Below are positions 24,046 through 36,060 of a stretch of DNA of 64,000 nt, piece after piece (the first letter of the stretch is position 1; the number at the start of each line of letters is the position of its first letter). The notes beneath the pieces are model-generated. The model was not told the origin of the DNA, ran no database searches, and saw only the letters and a list, made by a program, of their open reading frames with translations. The position numbers were made by a program, and so were the translations under genes. The stretch covers positions 25,183,314 through 25,247,313 of the forward strand of contig JBANSL010000003.1 in assembly GCA_037127255.1 (NCBI GenBank), written 5' to 3'. This DNA is from Persicaria tinctoria. Its lineage: Eukaryota > Streptophyta > Magnoliopsida > Caryophyllales > Polygonaceae.

Positions 24046-24870
24046 ATTTGTACTTATTAATTAATTAATTGGAGCTATGTGATTTCATATCTTTTTAGTT
24101 ACGTGGTTGATCGCTAATTAGTTGCTGCAATCACAAATTGATTCTTTTTTTCCGATCAAACAAATTTATTAATTAGGTATGCGTAATTTGTTATTTTAGA
24201 TAAGATTGCAATAGATTGAGATTACGTTACAAAGTGATAAAGATTGATGTTTAAAAAAATCTTAATCTCTAACTAAAAATGTCCTACTTTAAAGGAGAAG
24301 TCGCCACATGGGTTAGGTGACTTCTCCTTTAGTATTATAAATTGATGATTGATTGATTCTAAGAGGTGGCATAAATCCATGTGAAACATCATCTCTGGTT
24401 TCTATATATATAATCAAAAAAATCTATAATGAAATTCTTCCAACCTTTTATGCTGAATTTCTTGGGCATTCACTAGCTCTTATATGCACACGATCATCGT
24501 TATTCCAAGGGTGTTATTACATACACCGTAAATCATCTTTCTTAAACGCACGTCCATTCCAATGTGCAATAATTTTTGATTAATTAGCATGCTTTTTTAA
24601 TTAATTAGCCCACTGCAAACCTGCACGTCCATTCCGACATTTAGTTTCTCCGTTACTCCAAACTTTAGATTGTCTAATTAGTTCTACATATAGGTAAATA
24701 TGGACCACTACTTTTAAGGCGCAAATGATAAAATAATGCATGAAAAATAAGGGTAAGAGTTTGGTTTTAGGCTTAGGTGGGCAGTGGGCTAAATGCATCC
24801 CCGGGTATGCAACCAATCACACTACCTACACACACAAACAAACAAAAAATTAATAGATTTAATAGATTTA
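24046..24870. other. Spacer with a short perfect hairpin
   Basis: Non-coding. A 12-bp perfect stem AAAGGAGAAGTC / GACTTCTCCTTT lies at 24291-24330 with a 16-base loop. Confidence 0.5.
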
Positions 24871-24873
24871 TTA

Positions 24874-25093
24874 CTCCGTCACTTTCTTTTTCGGCACGTT
24901 TCTTAAAGTGTTAAAAACTCTATAAAATATTATTTTTTTATTCAAAATATTTATATAATATCATTGTTATTACTAATAAGTATAAAATTGTATAAAAAAA
25001 ATTAACTAAAATAATAATATTTTATATATATTTTTAACTCATTGAAAAACATGCACTAAAAGACAAACGACACTTATTTTGGAACAGATGGAG
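24874..25093. mobile_element. Stowaway-like MITE
   Basis: TA-flanked 220-bp AT-rich element. The right end reads CTCCATCTGTTCCAAAATAA on the other strand; the left end starts CTCCGTC but lacks the following part of the TIR. Internal words (TCGGCACG, TTAAAAACTC) match the copy at 3366-3594. Confidence 0.65.
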
Positions 25094-27487
25094 TATTATT
25101 TAATGCAAATGATATTCCGTTGAATTAGAGGTTGAGGTAAAGTTAAACCGACTAGCTCAGATTATTGAGGACCCACCAGAGAAGTTTTTTTTTTTTTTTT
25201 GTGATAAACATCCCACTGGAGAAGTTTTAAATCCAGGTCCAAATCCTTTGTTTTAAATGTCATTTTTTTAATATAAAAGTTATCCACCACTCAATTGCGT
25301 CTTCCCAAACAAGGGAAGTGAGCTCTGAATGCGACATGATAGCATCATGATCCAAAGTATGTCTCAGATAAGCAACTTTATCAGCCACCTAGTTGATTTC
25401 GCGGAAGACATACGTTCGGGAGGATCACTTAAAGTGTTTGGATAAGCTGTTGGATGTCCGTAATGTTCATCTAAATCTTCTAAGGACATTTTCACTTGCA
25501 AAAAATGGAGTTCATGACTGTGAAGCTGTCACCTTTAATGTCGATACACTGGTAGCCAAGGTCCCTAGCTGCACTAGGCTAGACCTGAGCACCAAGACTT
25601 CAACCATTGAAGGGGATATATGCATCACCACAAGGGAAGCTACTAGATGCCATAATCGAACCACTAACATCCCGGATGATGAAACCAGCTTTTACATGTC
25701 CAAATTGGAGCCTGGAGCCGTCGAAAATTGATTTTGAAGTGCCTCACTTTGGGCCTTTTCCACCTCATGTTCTTCTTTTTCCTAGGAACGTTGGGTTTGT
25801 GGTTTTGCGATTGTTGTATTCATATTGTCCTCAAAGATTCTTTTGGATTTGTTTAGTTGTTGTAGAAGTTTTCACATATAATTTTTCTGTCTGTAAGATT
25901 ATTGTCGTTGAAAGTTACCTTATTTCTTATGGTCCAAATACCCCACCATAGAGTGACCAGATTCGGTTTTTGTGCATTATTTAAGCGGGCAAAGATGTCA
26001 TTTGTAATTTATTTGATCGTTCGGTCAATTTTTACCGTTGCCGTTATGATGTTCGTCATGGTGTTGTTGATCTTGGATATCCCCCTTTTCTATTTCATCT
26101 CACAAACTCATATCTTTTATATTTTTCTAATATGTTTTTTATTTTATTTTTTGTGTTTGTATATTTTTAATTTAAACGTTGTGAGGAGAGGCATTGAAGA
26201 TTATCTATACTCTTTAATTTCCATTAATTTCCTCCATTTGCATAATGCATTGCCTTTCTTTTTGTAGTCCAAGATGCATTCTGATTTAAGGTATTTTTCT
26301 TGGATTATTCTGACCCATTGGTTTGTTGGTTCTGCAAGGAATTTCCAATAGTAGTTTCATTTGTAATGCCCTGTTCATTTCTTTTGTCTTATTAATTCCT
26401 AATCCAACTTTGTGTTTCGGCCTGCATATTTTATCCCATCGTATTAATAGGAAGTGCTTCTAGTCTTTATTTTAGCAAAAAATTCATGTATATTTGTTCC
26501 AATTCTTTATGAATCTCTCCTCGTAACATGAAGTTTTGCATTATATAGTTCGCTTTGCTGGTATATTTGCTCTTATCAAGGTTGTTCTTCCTTCTTGTGA
26601 AAGTGTACGTGTTTGCTTTCCACTTCGTCGGTATTTGTCTGGTTTTACATATTGTGTCATCGAAGGTGTTTTTGTTCACTCTTCCATTTATAATTGGACA
26701 TCCTAAGCACTTTTCAAGTGACGTTTTGTTTGTGATATGAAGGATTCCTTTAATCGTTTGATTATGGGTTTGTGGGATTCCTGTGGTTGTTTGGAAGGCT
26801 GACTTGTGAAAGTTCACATTCTGATCTGGTATTTGGAAAAAGTCATCTATTATTTTCTTGATCATTCTACACATAATTTCATATTTGCTTTAGAAAATAT
26901 TATCATGCCGTCTGCAAATGATAGAAAATGGATTTTTGTTCCCCCTCTTGTAAATCTAAACCCAATTCTTTTGTTTGATTCCTCACCACTCCTTTGCAAT
27001 TTGCTATAACTTATGATCCTATTATGGAAATGAAGGGATAAATCAGATCTCTCTGCCGCAACCCCCTTCTCCTTTCCGCTGGGCCATCGTCAACCAGAAC
27101 TTAGTAAGAACTGTTTTGACACATTCGCAAATCCATTTCATAAATTTGTCATTGAAACTGAATTTCTCTATCACTTGAAACAAGAATTCCTATTAATCCA
27201 GTTTATCGTATGTCTTCTCTGTGTCGAGTTTTACTGCTATCCATCCCTCTTTTCCTTTCATATTTTTAAATGAGTGGAAAATTTTATGCTATTAACACAT
27301 TGTCTTGTATTACTCTTTCTTTTACGAAGATCCCTTGGAGAGGATGAATTATTTTCTAGAGAACTAGTCGTACGTATTCTATTTGCCATAATTTTCACTA
27401 TGAGTTTATAGATCATCGAGTAAAAACTACTCGATCTGAAATGATTCATGAAAAACGGGTTTTTACATTTTAAAATAAGGGAGATAA

Positions 27488-28914
27488 GGCTGCGTTTGCA
27501 TGTCAACATTATAAAGTCATTATGCTTTATGTTAGTTTATCTTTTAGAATGTATTAAATAAACAGTGAAGGAAAAATAAAGCATTTATTTTTTCATCTCA
27601 TTTGAACTCCTTTCCTCTCCCACCCCTCTGCGTCTTTTCGGCTCCCATTAGTCATGGATGGTCGATTGGGACTTCGTTCCAATCTCTGCCCAAATCTGTC
27701 ACCATAGCCACCAGAAAGCCAAATCCACCACGCATCTAAGGGCCCGTTTGGAAAGGGTATATATAGATATAGTATATAGGCTATGGGTATGAGATATAGA
27801 TATCAAGCTATGGGTATTGAGTATGGGTATAGGATTGATATCTATATCTTATATTTGCTGTTTGGAAAGAGTATATAGGATTGATATAGGATATATAGGC
27901 TAATTTTCGAACAAATTAATAAGAACCCTAATGTTTGAACCCTAATTTTCAAATTGAACGGATGCAATTTCGTGACATTCAAAATGGAATTTCGAACAAC
28001 AATTATGGGAAGATGCAAACAATTGTTTCAAACAACAATTTCTGGGTAGATGCAAGGAATTTCGAACATCAATTTCTGGGCAGATGCAAGGAATTTCGAA
28101 CATCAATTTCTAAGCAAATGCAAGTAATTCTTTCTAACGGCAATTCGAACGAGCGACTAGGCAGATGCAAGGAGTTTGAACAGATGAAATGGGGAGCAAT
28201 TCTATAGAGAAGAAGGAGAAGGAAGAGGAGAAGGAAGAGAAGAAGAAGAAACTGTATCTCCACAGTCGCTCGTTTCCCAGTAGCTCGCCCCTCTTTTCCT
28301 ATAGCCCCCAATTTTGCCAGATATCCAAAGGGGAAGAATATCCTAGAAACAGTATATGAGAGATATAGGATTGATATCTATATACTGATTTAGGTAAATA
28401 TACCAAACATGGTATATAGATATTGGGCTTTCTATACCCATAGCCTATATCTATATACCCATCCCAAACAAGCCCTAAATCAAATCGAAACTTAATTTAG
28501 CATAATCAACAGCGACAAAATTAGAGACATGTTAACCATGAACAATAAATTTAGGGTGTTTGGTGGTTGATTTCGATGAATGTCTCGGTGGCTACTCGGA
28601 TCTGGTATTGGACTGTGGGTTGTGAAGACAAAGAGAGAGGGAAGGTAGCGGGGAGGAGAGTTAAGGGAAGAAAAGACTTTGGGTGGTAGATAGCTTTGAA
28701 AACGGCAGCAACGACCTCGGCGGTGACAATGGTAAGGACAAGAACAACTACAGTGGCATCAGACATGGTGGAAAGAAGATGAGAGTGGAGAGTATTTGAA
28801 ATTGTATTTTTTAGGCAAGATATTGTAATTAATTTAGGAAAGACAAACGCACTTGCCATTTATAAAACATGAAGCATAATTGATAAATCATAAGGCTATA
28901 ATGCAAACGGAGCC
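27488..28914. mobile_element. Harbinger-type non-autonomous element (outer)
   Basis: Flanked by TAA (27485-27487 and 28915-28917). Inverted ends are GGCTGCGTTTGCATG and, on the other strand, GGCTCCGTTTGCAT. It splits the LINE RT frame exactly at a TTA/TAA target, which confirms the borders. The interior is GC-moderate and non-coding, and holds a second element. Confidence 0.75.
27740..28475. mobile_element. Harbinger/Tourist-type MITE nested in the outer one
   Basis: Flanked by TAA (27737-27739 and 28476-28478), with inverted ends GGGCCCGTTTGGAAAGGG and GGGCTTGTTTGGGATGGG. Subterminal arrays of GATATAG/TATGGG words lie inside both ends. The middle has short repeats of AATTTCGAACA-type words and a GAA-rich tract at 28205-28250. 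Confidence 0.8.
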
Positions 28915-29374
28915 TAAATGTGTGGTTAACTTGATGAGTTTCAACCCACAACTTCCTTGGATGACAAAGAAAATCACAAAATTTAATTTTCTCTTCGTTT
29001 CTTTCCTAATTTCAAGTCAAGCTTTCCCATCAAGCACAAACCACCCACAATTTTTTCCTCTTAATTACTCATTCTAATTCTAATTCTAATTCTAGTCTTT
29101 TCCTTTTTTTATTACTCCATTTTTCCAAACTTGGAGCCTAAGATTATTTTAATTATTTCATTTTCATTTATCTTATTTTCTCTATTTTTTTATCCGGTGA
29201 CCATCGTACAAATGGAAAAAATTGATGAAGTCTTTGTCATCAATTTGTGAGGAACTCAATTGTTGATATTTCAAACATTAGAGAATCAAGAGTATTGTTC
29301 AAAACAGACTACAAAATGAAGAAAGAAATGTTGAGTCTTGCAAAAAAAAAAAAGCCAGATCCAGACGAGAAAAT

Positions 29375-29724
29375 TGTTGTGAATTTCCACAAGTGAATAT
29401 CATTAAAGAGAAAGAGAATTAACAATAGGACACAAAGGATTTTCGTGTTCTAGCAAAAAATGTGCAAAACACCCTGCAGAGAAAAACCTATTTGCAACTA
29501 GAGTTTCTTATTATTATGATGCTTTGATAGATACAATAATTTCAGCCCTACGGGCCTCTATTTATAATAGAGAGCTTCCTATAGATAACTCTATTGATAA
29601 ACCTACCTTATGTTATAACCTATTATAGATAAACCATCCACAATAATCCTTCTATATAAAAATATCTTCTATAGATAAGACTTTCTAAATATAGCATCCC
29701 GATAATTAATTGTCTCAAACAACA
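29375..29724 (-). mobile_element. Solo LTR
   Basis: A 350-bp TG...CA segment with perfect 5-bp duplications AAAAT (29370-29374 and 29725-29729). On the minus strand a TATAAATAGAGG box lies near 29560-29575, followed by a leader, so the LTR is in minus orientation. No internal region or partner LTR is near: the product of LTR-LTR recombination. Confidence 0.75.
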
Positions 29725-29729
29725 AAAAT

Positions 29730-30530
29730 TAATGCCAAGATTCAAAGAAGTTGAATCAAAATTTGAGGTCAAATGGCAAATTCATCCAAAAAAAACGCTT
29801 AAAAGATTGAAGTAGATAGGATCTTTATATTGTTATATTTTCCACCATTTCCTAGTTTTTCCTTTCTTGTGGCTTCATCCATCTTCATTTCTAGTATGAT
29901 TCCCATTGCATAGGGAGTTGGTTTGCATTTAGTTCTCGTGCTTCTCTTTCTGCCTTTTTGTTTCCTTCTCCATTTTCTTTGACTGCTTGTAACATCCTTA
30001 CATCTATTCTTCCCTTCTTGTTATGAAGCTTAAGTCATTTCTTTGTTCAAAGTTTCTTTTGCAAGAGTGGTGTTCACTCTTCCGCATCTAATCATATTTC
30101 ATATCATTAGTAATCGCATACATAAAATAATAGAGGATGATGGAGTCATCATTTAGTTATAGAGAGGGGAAGTCAAGACTACTCATACTATGTAACACCC
30201 ATTCAAGCATAAATTTCATGCCATATATGTTTAATCAATTAAATTTAAGAGCAATTCCAATAAAGTGGAGTCTCTTGGACTCCATGGCCGGTTGGGAGGA
30301 CAATTTAAGGGGGTTCTCTACTCTTTCTGTTTCGGTTCAAGCATCGTGCAATAAAGCTGGAAGATCAGAATGGATAGAGAAAATGGGGAAGGATTATACC
30401 TGGTCTTGGAATAGCTATCCCTCTGATGCCTTTTGTCTTCGGGGTATGTTTAGCCTGGATTTTTATTAGTGTTTCACCAATTCACCATCTTTAATTAATC
30501 CTTGCCAAAAGTAGCATCCCTCGATGCGAA
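29730..30530. other. Unassigned stretch before the copia LTR
   Basis: No recognised gene. An open frame of 110 codons at 30137-30469 has no family I know. Its end, and the bases up to 30536, may be the decayed tail of copia pol, because a purine tract (GAAGGAGAG) sits directly before the LTR. Confidence 0.3.
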
Positions 30531-30536
30531 GGAGAG

Positions 30537-31016
30537 TGTTGAGTCATGATCAGTTGGTTTAGCTGAGCATTTAAGTGAGGTTGTATTGTAGTGAATACGC
30601 ACCTCATATGTAGCCCTATCCCTCTATAAATAGGGAGGCGGGAAACTTGTTACAAATCAATCAAGAAATGCAAGTTGCTCCTTCATCCCCAACCTCTGCA
30701 TTTCTCTTTCTCTTCCGCCATTGTTACACACTCAAAGCTTTGTTTTTCATTCTCTTTCATGACTTATGTCATGGTATCAAAGCCTGAGCATGATTTCGAT
30801 GACCAATGATCTGAAATCGGCATCAATGATCCCATGAACGAGTTGTTTCTTCATCATTCCGATCATCCAAATTGCGTTCTCTTCACGCGTCTTCTCGATG
30901 GTCGCAATTTCAGCCATTGGAGGAGGTCAGTGGAGGTTTCGCTTGTGGTATTTATAAAGAGATTTGTTGATGAGGAAGTTGAAGTGGTGATTTTAAACTT
31001 GGGATTTTTGCAATGA
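30537..31016 (+). mobile_element. Ty1-copia remnant: LTR, primer site and gag start
   Basis: LTR 30537-30771 starts TGTTGAGTCATGATC, has TATAAATAG at 30625 and ends ...TGTCA. It is followed at once by TGGTATCAAAGC, complementary to initiator-Met tRNA. A gag amino-terminal segment follows (about 30790-31016: HHSDHP...CVLFTRLLDGRNFSHWRRS), typical of copia gag, before the frame is lost. Confidence 0.75.
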
Positions 31017-31680
31017 AATGCAGTTAAGTTGGTTGGGTACCGTAAGAATGCTCTTGAAGACTACTTTTGCTCCTCATCAGATATTTGGATCCTCCATGGA
31101 CATCCGAGATGTTGGACATAGAACTAAGATTATTGAATCTGAAATATATGAGTTTTGAATAATTGAGTGCGACATTAGTAGTCTACATTTGAGGATTTGA
31201 AACATGCAAATAGTGGGAGGTCCTCCTTTCTTCTCTTGTTTTTTTTTTTTTTTTTTTTGATATTTTTTTATTCCTTGCATTTTTTCCAAAGATTATTAAC
31301 AACCTTCCTGCATCTTAATGGTGTAGGATGTTGCTATTGTTGTTTATGATGAAGGTGGGTTGAAAGTTGCCTATGTGGTCCTTCTCAATTACAAACTAAT
31401 GCTTGAAAGGTCTTTTAACAACTACGGTACGTGATGACGATGTCATCCCTAGGAAATTTCCTGGCCCTGGTTTCAATTAGCGGTGAGTCTATGCTGTCAA
31501 TTTTTAGTGTTTACTCTATCCTTGTTAAGTTCTGGTTTTATGAAGCTTCTAATTGCTTAATAGTTTATTGTGTGCGATTATCTACTTTCTATTATTAAAT
31601 GTTAAGTGACAAGTTGTAGGAATGATTGATTTAGCTGTTCTGCCTGGATTTCATCATTCTTGTTTAGTCATTTGGTAAAA
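31017..31680. other. Unassigned non-coding stretch
   Basis: Contains a T run at 31236-31260. No gene or element end recognised. Confidence 0.4.
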
Positions 31681-31719
31681 TTATGTGACAAGATTTCATG
31701 AAATCTTCTAATTCCTTGC

Positions 31720-31795
31720 TAGAATGTTCTTTTACATGTATGTAGGAAGTGCAAGCAAATTCATGACAAGATTATACATGTAAAAGAACATTCTA
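31720..31795. repeat. Perfect 22-bp inverted repeat (hairpin)
   Basis: Arms 31720-31741 and 31774-31795 are perfectly complementary around a 32-base loop. A perfect 18-bp palindrome (AAGATTTCATGAAATCTT) lies 12 bases upstream at 31690-31707. Confidence 0.9.
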
Positions 31796-31803
31796 TCTAA
31801 TTC

Positions 31804-31874
31804 AAAACCTATTAGCTCAAATGGTAGAGCATTGCGTTCAAACACAAAGATGTGGGTTCAAATCTCGCATAGTC
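31804..31874 (+). ncRNA. tRNA-like sequence
   Basis: About 71 bases with a good A box (TAGCTCAAATGGTAGAGC), a B box (GGGTTCAAATCTC) and a partly paired acceptor end. A run of ten A's follows 14 bases later. The anticodon arm is imperfect. Likely a tRNA-derived SINE head or tRNA pseudogene; related to 11221-11294. Confidence 0.45.
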
Positions 31875-31889
31875 TACGATAATTTAAAA

Positions 31890-32200
31890 AAAAAACGCAA
31901 ATATGTCATTTCACATCGGTTAATAGCGGATGCCTTTAAAAAAATCGATGTCTATGTTGGTGATGAATATCGGGTAATCGCCAATGTTTTTGTATGTTAT
32001 AACATCGGTTATATTTTATAATCAGTGTTATAGGATAACAAAGACGTCGAATTTTCAACATATAAACGATGTTATAACATATAAAGACATCGGGTTTTGG
32101 CCGATGTGAAAAACTTTTGACTTTATATCCCCCATAGACATCGATTTTTGTAAAGACATCGGTTATTACCCGATGCTAAATAACAAATGTCAACTTAATA
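31890..32200. repeat. Array of ACATCGGTTATAA-like words in both orientations
   Basis: At least eight degenerate copies of an ACATCGG/CCGATGT motif. Similar words flank the CACTA element at 46300-46346 and 50769-50870. They resemble subterminal transposase-binding repeats of a second CACTA-type family; no terminus was found here. Confidence 0.5.
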
Positions 32201-32400
32201 AATCGTTTCATTTTTTTTTTTCCCTTAATAGATTTTAATTAAAGACTAAAAAATATTAACAATTTAATTAAAATATTTTAAAATATTTAACTTGATTATC
32301 AAATATAATTATATAATTACATTAATAATTTTTTTCAATTGTTTAATTTATTGACAGTAGAACTTGCACACATTTGCTGATCCACTGGGAGTCTTGACAT
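32201..32400. other. AT-rich spacer
   Basis: AT-rich, nothing recognised. Confidence 0.5.
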
Positions 32401-32429
32401 TTATAATTATTTAAGTCTTCGTGGGCTAA

Positions 32430-33110
32430 GCATTGTGCGGGCTCTGATGCTGCCGTATATGTGTTGTGCAAAGAGGCCGAAGAAACAGATGACCCCATCT
32501 TTGGTTTGAGTGCTCTATGGTGAAGCAAATTAAAGATGCATGTTTGGGGCTGGATTGGGTTGCCGATGGAGATTCGTTTGGTGTAGGAATGACTTGAGTG
32601 GTTTACTTGTAAACCTTTGAAGATTCGGTCACCCCCTTATTTTCAAGGGAAACTGCTTTGTGCTACTATCTATCTCACTTGGATGGCTAGGAATAAGACA
32701 ATTTTCCAAGACACTTTTTGTAATCCTATAGCTTGTGTTATTACAATCATTGCGACATGTAAATCTAGGATAACTCTTAGATACAAGTGCAAGTCATCAA
32801 GGGGGGTATGTTGGCGTACAACTCTTACCGGGTAGGCCGGAATGGGGTGGAGGATACAGGGGACTAGTTCGCAAGTTGGATGGAGTTCTATGGTTGGTAG
32901 GGATAGTTAGGTTATACAGAGGGCTTTTGGGATACTTACTTTTTTTTTTTTGAGAGACCCTTCGTTTGGTCTGCGTACTTATATAAGTTATTACTTCACC
33001 ATCTATATATTTACAGCTTCATCTATATATTTACAGCTTCAGGATTTAGGTCTTCATCATTAGCTTGAATGTTCTCGGGTAGGTTACCTACGCGAATTTT
33101 TTTTCCTAAT
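32430..33110 (+). pseudogene. LINE 3' fragment (zinc-binding RVT tail)
   Basis: Frameshifted remains of the LINE C-terminal region: CVLCKEAEETDDH...C (zinc ligands) near 32460-32500 and LCATIYLTWMARNK near 32650-32690. The 3' end is GGTTACCTACGCGAA...CCTAATAAAAAAAAA at 33110. A similar 3' end is at 50880-50960. Confidence 0.65.
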
Positions 33111-33116
33111 AAAAAA

Positions 33117-33510
33117 AAAGTTACTAGTTGATTAAGTCAAAAACACCTAATCAAAATGGAATGAGTTGTTTTATCTACTAATATTGTAATATACTGACAA
33201 ATATATACGGACAAAGATGCACCGTGATCGGTACTTTTCGACGATCTTTATAATTCTCCTTTCATTCATCAACACACGTTATTTTATTTTATAAATTTTT
33301 AAAAAATCAACCAATATACTACTAGTATGTTTGATCTTATTTACTTCATTAAACTACTCTTTTATTTTATCAAAAACTATAATCAACAATCTCAATCTAC
33401 TAATTATTATAAGAATATTGTTATAAAGCATAGACCAAAATAGAATAACATATTTTTTAGAAAAAAAAACAGAAAAATAATATCTTTTGTCAAATAGAAT
33501 GAATAATTAA
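33117..33510. repeat. Segment duplicated at 50963-51450
   Basis: Both copies follow a LINE tail ending CCTAATAAAAAAAAA and share a colinear AT-rich sequence (GATTAAGTCAAAA, TCTACTAATTATTAT, AATAATTAAAAAACTTTAT). This copy lacks the small LINE insertion present in the other. Confidence 0.75.
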
Positions 33511-33539
33511 AAAACTTTATTCGGGGTGACCTAAAAAAA

Positions 33540-34745
33540 CTCTCGTGGAGAGTTTTCATTGCCGCCACTACCCACCAGCTCTCCACTGCTTTTCTCCTGG
33601 CCGCACCACCTTACTTTCGACGTGAAGCAGTTACCTACTCACTCGCTTGCTTCAATGGGCAAGCCGCTACCCACCAACACCTTGCTTCAATAAGCAAGTC
33701 GCCAGCCCGCCACTTCTTTTGACATTCATGTGGCATTTGTTCGGGTCGCCGTTCTTGTCCATGAGGCCCTTTGTCTCCAAACTTGGCCAGCTGCTACCCT
33801 CTACGCCTCTTCCAACTGCAAATCCGGCACTACACCACCGCCATAGCGTTCCTCAGGTCCAGTTCCAATCTGCCGCCACCCAACTTGGCTCGCTGACTCC
33901 ATTCGTCGTCAGCCTCTACTCCTTCTTAACCTTCGGCTCTTTCGTCGATAGGCCATAGCCCATAGGGTGCCCATTACCCTGGTTTGACCCTCTTCACTTG
34001 CGGTGGACCACTGGTTTCATCCGCTCATTCAATCGCTTTTCCCGTTCATTTATGTTCTTTTTCGCTTCCTTGTCTCGTTTTAACTGGCTCTATTTGGGCT
34101 TATCCTTGTGATAGCCTCTTGATCTTGTTAATCGTTCTTAAGGGTTGAGACGAGTTGGGGGGGGGGGGTTGATTGGGCATTGGTGTGGTTAGGGTTTGTC
34201 ATCCGAGACTCTAGGGGTTAGGGACAAGCCTCCTACAAATTGTCACAAACTTAATTTCGACGGATCGATTATTCCGGGCGGTTCAGCGTCTTATGGATTT
34301 GTCATCCGAGACTCTAGGGGTGTGGTGGTCGCTTTACATCGGGCTATTTGCACTAATGTCTCTGTTGTATTTGCTGAAGACCTTGGCCTCAAAATGGGTA
34401 TTTTACGCGCTAAGGAATTGCATATCGTAAACCTTCATATCGAAGAGAACAACTTACTGGTTATAAAAGCTTTACTGGGGGATTGGAAATGACCCTGGAC
34501 TATCGAGCTGCTACAATCAAATATTTTGTTAGATATTTCGTCCTTTTCTTATGTTGCTATTCGTCATATTTTCAGGGAATCAAATGTCGTGGCTGACTAT
34601 CTTGCTCGTAGTGCCCATGCATTCCCTGCCGACGATTGATGTGAGGATGATCCAGAACTACTTGTTCTCGTCCGGAAGGATGCGCTGGGAAGGGCTTCTG
34701 CTGCGGCCGACCCGACCTAATCATTATTCAGCGGAAAAAAAAAGT
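33540..34745 (+). pseudogene. LINE-related retroposon with RNase H end
   Basis: 33540-34190 is GC-rich with no recognised product. 34200-34740 encodes a LINE RNase H: NFDGSI, FAED, then IEENN where relatives have IEGDN (Asp to Asn change), RESNVVADYLA, and a carboxyl end resembling VRKDALG. In-frame stops lie after 34489 and at 34638. An A-rich tail follows at 34733. RT and endonuclease are absent, so this looks like a 5' region joined to a LINE 3' end. Confidence 0.6.
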
Positions 34746-34800
34746 CTCTAAAAAAACATAAAAAGCTTCTCATTCTCATCTATATAGAAAGGGTGGAGCT

Positions 34801-36050
34801 AGAGAACCCCAATTCTAGAGAGAAGGCCTCTGCCTTCTTTCTAGAATTTTGCCTAAACTTCCTCTCCAAAATCCTCTGCAAATCCCTCAATTTCTTGGCA
34901 AATCTCTAGCTGGAACCCTCAATCTTGAGTGTTATCCCCTTCTCGTTCATCTCTATTGCTTTAATCGGCCTTATCCTCTCTGAATTCGGATGTTGGTACC
35001 CCTTTTCTGTGGATCGACCTCGGTTTGGGTTTGTGTGGTCTCCCTGGACGACCTCGTCTCGACCGTCATCTGTCTTGCCGTGTTGGTCGTCGGGTTTCTT
35101 CCGGCGCGGCCTTCACTTCCAGGGTTTGGGATTGGATCTCATCCTATTCAACCCGCCTTTGTCGCTGTTGTTTTTTTTTTGGAATGCCCATCCTCCTCGT
35201 TTCCCACCCCCGGCGGCGCTTGGTGTCGACGTTCGACCCTATTTCACTATTCTGCCTCGATGCTTGGTGGGTGGTTGTCGGCGTGTCGCCGCTCACCTTC
35301 CTGGTTGGTCGTGGGCGCTTCTTCCCTTGGTTGGGAACCTGTCTTCTGGACTTGGCGTGCAAGTTGCTACTTGGTGGCCTTGGCGCTTCTTCCCTTGGTT
35401 GTGTGTTTTAATTAAAAAAGTAATTTAGTATAACCGGTTTTTATAAATATATATTTATATAATTTCTCTTTTTATATTTATATATATTTATAAAGCCAAA
35501 CACAATCGTTTCAGTAAATCCCCCCGTAAGGGTTTTTGAGTACAACCACCCGAATGGGTTAGAGAAAATCACGCAAGGGCTTGTCATTATTTTTGTAGGT
35601 GAAAGCTTGTTGGCGTTTTGTTCGAGCAGTTTGCGGCTCTGCTTCCGATGTTTCTAGGAGATCTTCTGCTTGGTTGGGAGGCGTGGAGTATTTAGTCGGG
35701 TCTTTCCGGGGTCAAGGTTGTACGCTAAGGGCGACTCTGTATCCGGGATAGATTTTCCTTGGAGTTTGTCTACACTACCCATAGGAGTTAGTGTCCTGCT
35801 GTACTACTGGCCCGTGGTGCTACTGTTCGGTGGTGTTTGGCTGCATTCTTCGGCGGTTTCCTCAGCTTTTTTGGTGGTTTGTCTTCTTGGAACGTTTTGT
35901 AGTAGATTTTATTTCTACTTGGTTCATTTCGCTTGTTATTTGTATTTCTGTTTTTAGATTGTTCTGTTTGACGGTTCGCCGCCTGCCGACTTTGTCGGCC
36001 TCTCGATGAGTCAGGTCTATCTGACCTTCGAATTTTTACATAATAAAAAA
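34801..36050 (+). mobile_element. Retroposon E1 with shared ~530-bp 3' tail
   Basis: Bounded by GGGTGGAGCT at 34791-34800 and again at 36052-36061 directly after TAATAAAAAAA. The last ~530 bases (35510-36050: AGGGCGACTC, GACCTTCGAATTTTTAC) match the tail of E2 at 37240-37740. The 5' half (34801-35420) is GC-rich, open in all three forward frames, and shows no family. It may be a non-autonomous partner of a LINE. Confidence 0.55.
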
Positions 36051-36060
36051 AGGGTGGAGC

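Larger units (their letters stand above)
25185..28995 (-). pseudogene. Decayed minus-strand LINE interrupted by nested Harbinger elements
   Basis: The plus-strand T run at 25185-25200 is its poly(A) tail. Reading leftwards from about 28990: RT segment QVNHTF, then (after the 27488-28914 insertion) ISLI...IYKLIVKIMANRIR near 27400, the thumb region (FHKSAFQTT, LGCPIINGR) at 26470-26870, and RNase H (FDGSRLQFGHVKAGFIIRDV near 25700; REIN, VADKVA near 25400). Many stops and frameshifts. The plus-strand frames here are antisense shadows. A close relative is at 37896-38584. Confidence 0.8.

Noticed and set aside
25393..26267. Plus-strand frames of 112-121 codons
   Set aside because: They are antisense to the minus-strand LINE whose RNase H and RT motifs are readable.
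27935..28311. Short frames on both strands in the inner Harbinger element
   Set aside because: Built from simple repeats (AATTTCGAACA, GAA tract) inside a MITE.
31804..31874. Functional tRNA gene
   Set aside because: A and B boxes are good but the anticodon arm and acceptor pairing are imperfect, and the related copy at 11221 is decayed.
34925..35428. Overlapping open frames of 128-167 codons
   Set aside because: Three forward frames are open at once because of GC-rich composition in a retroposon; no domain recognised.
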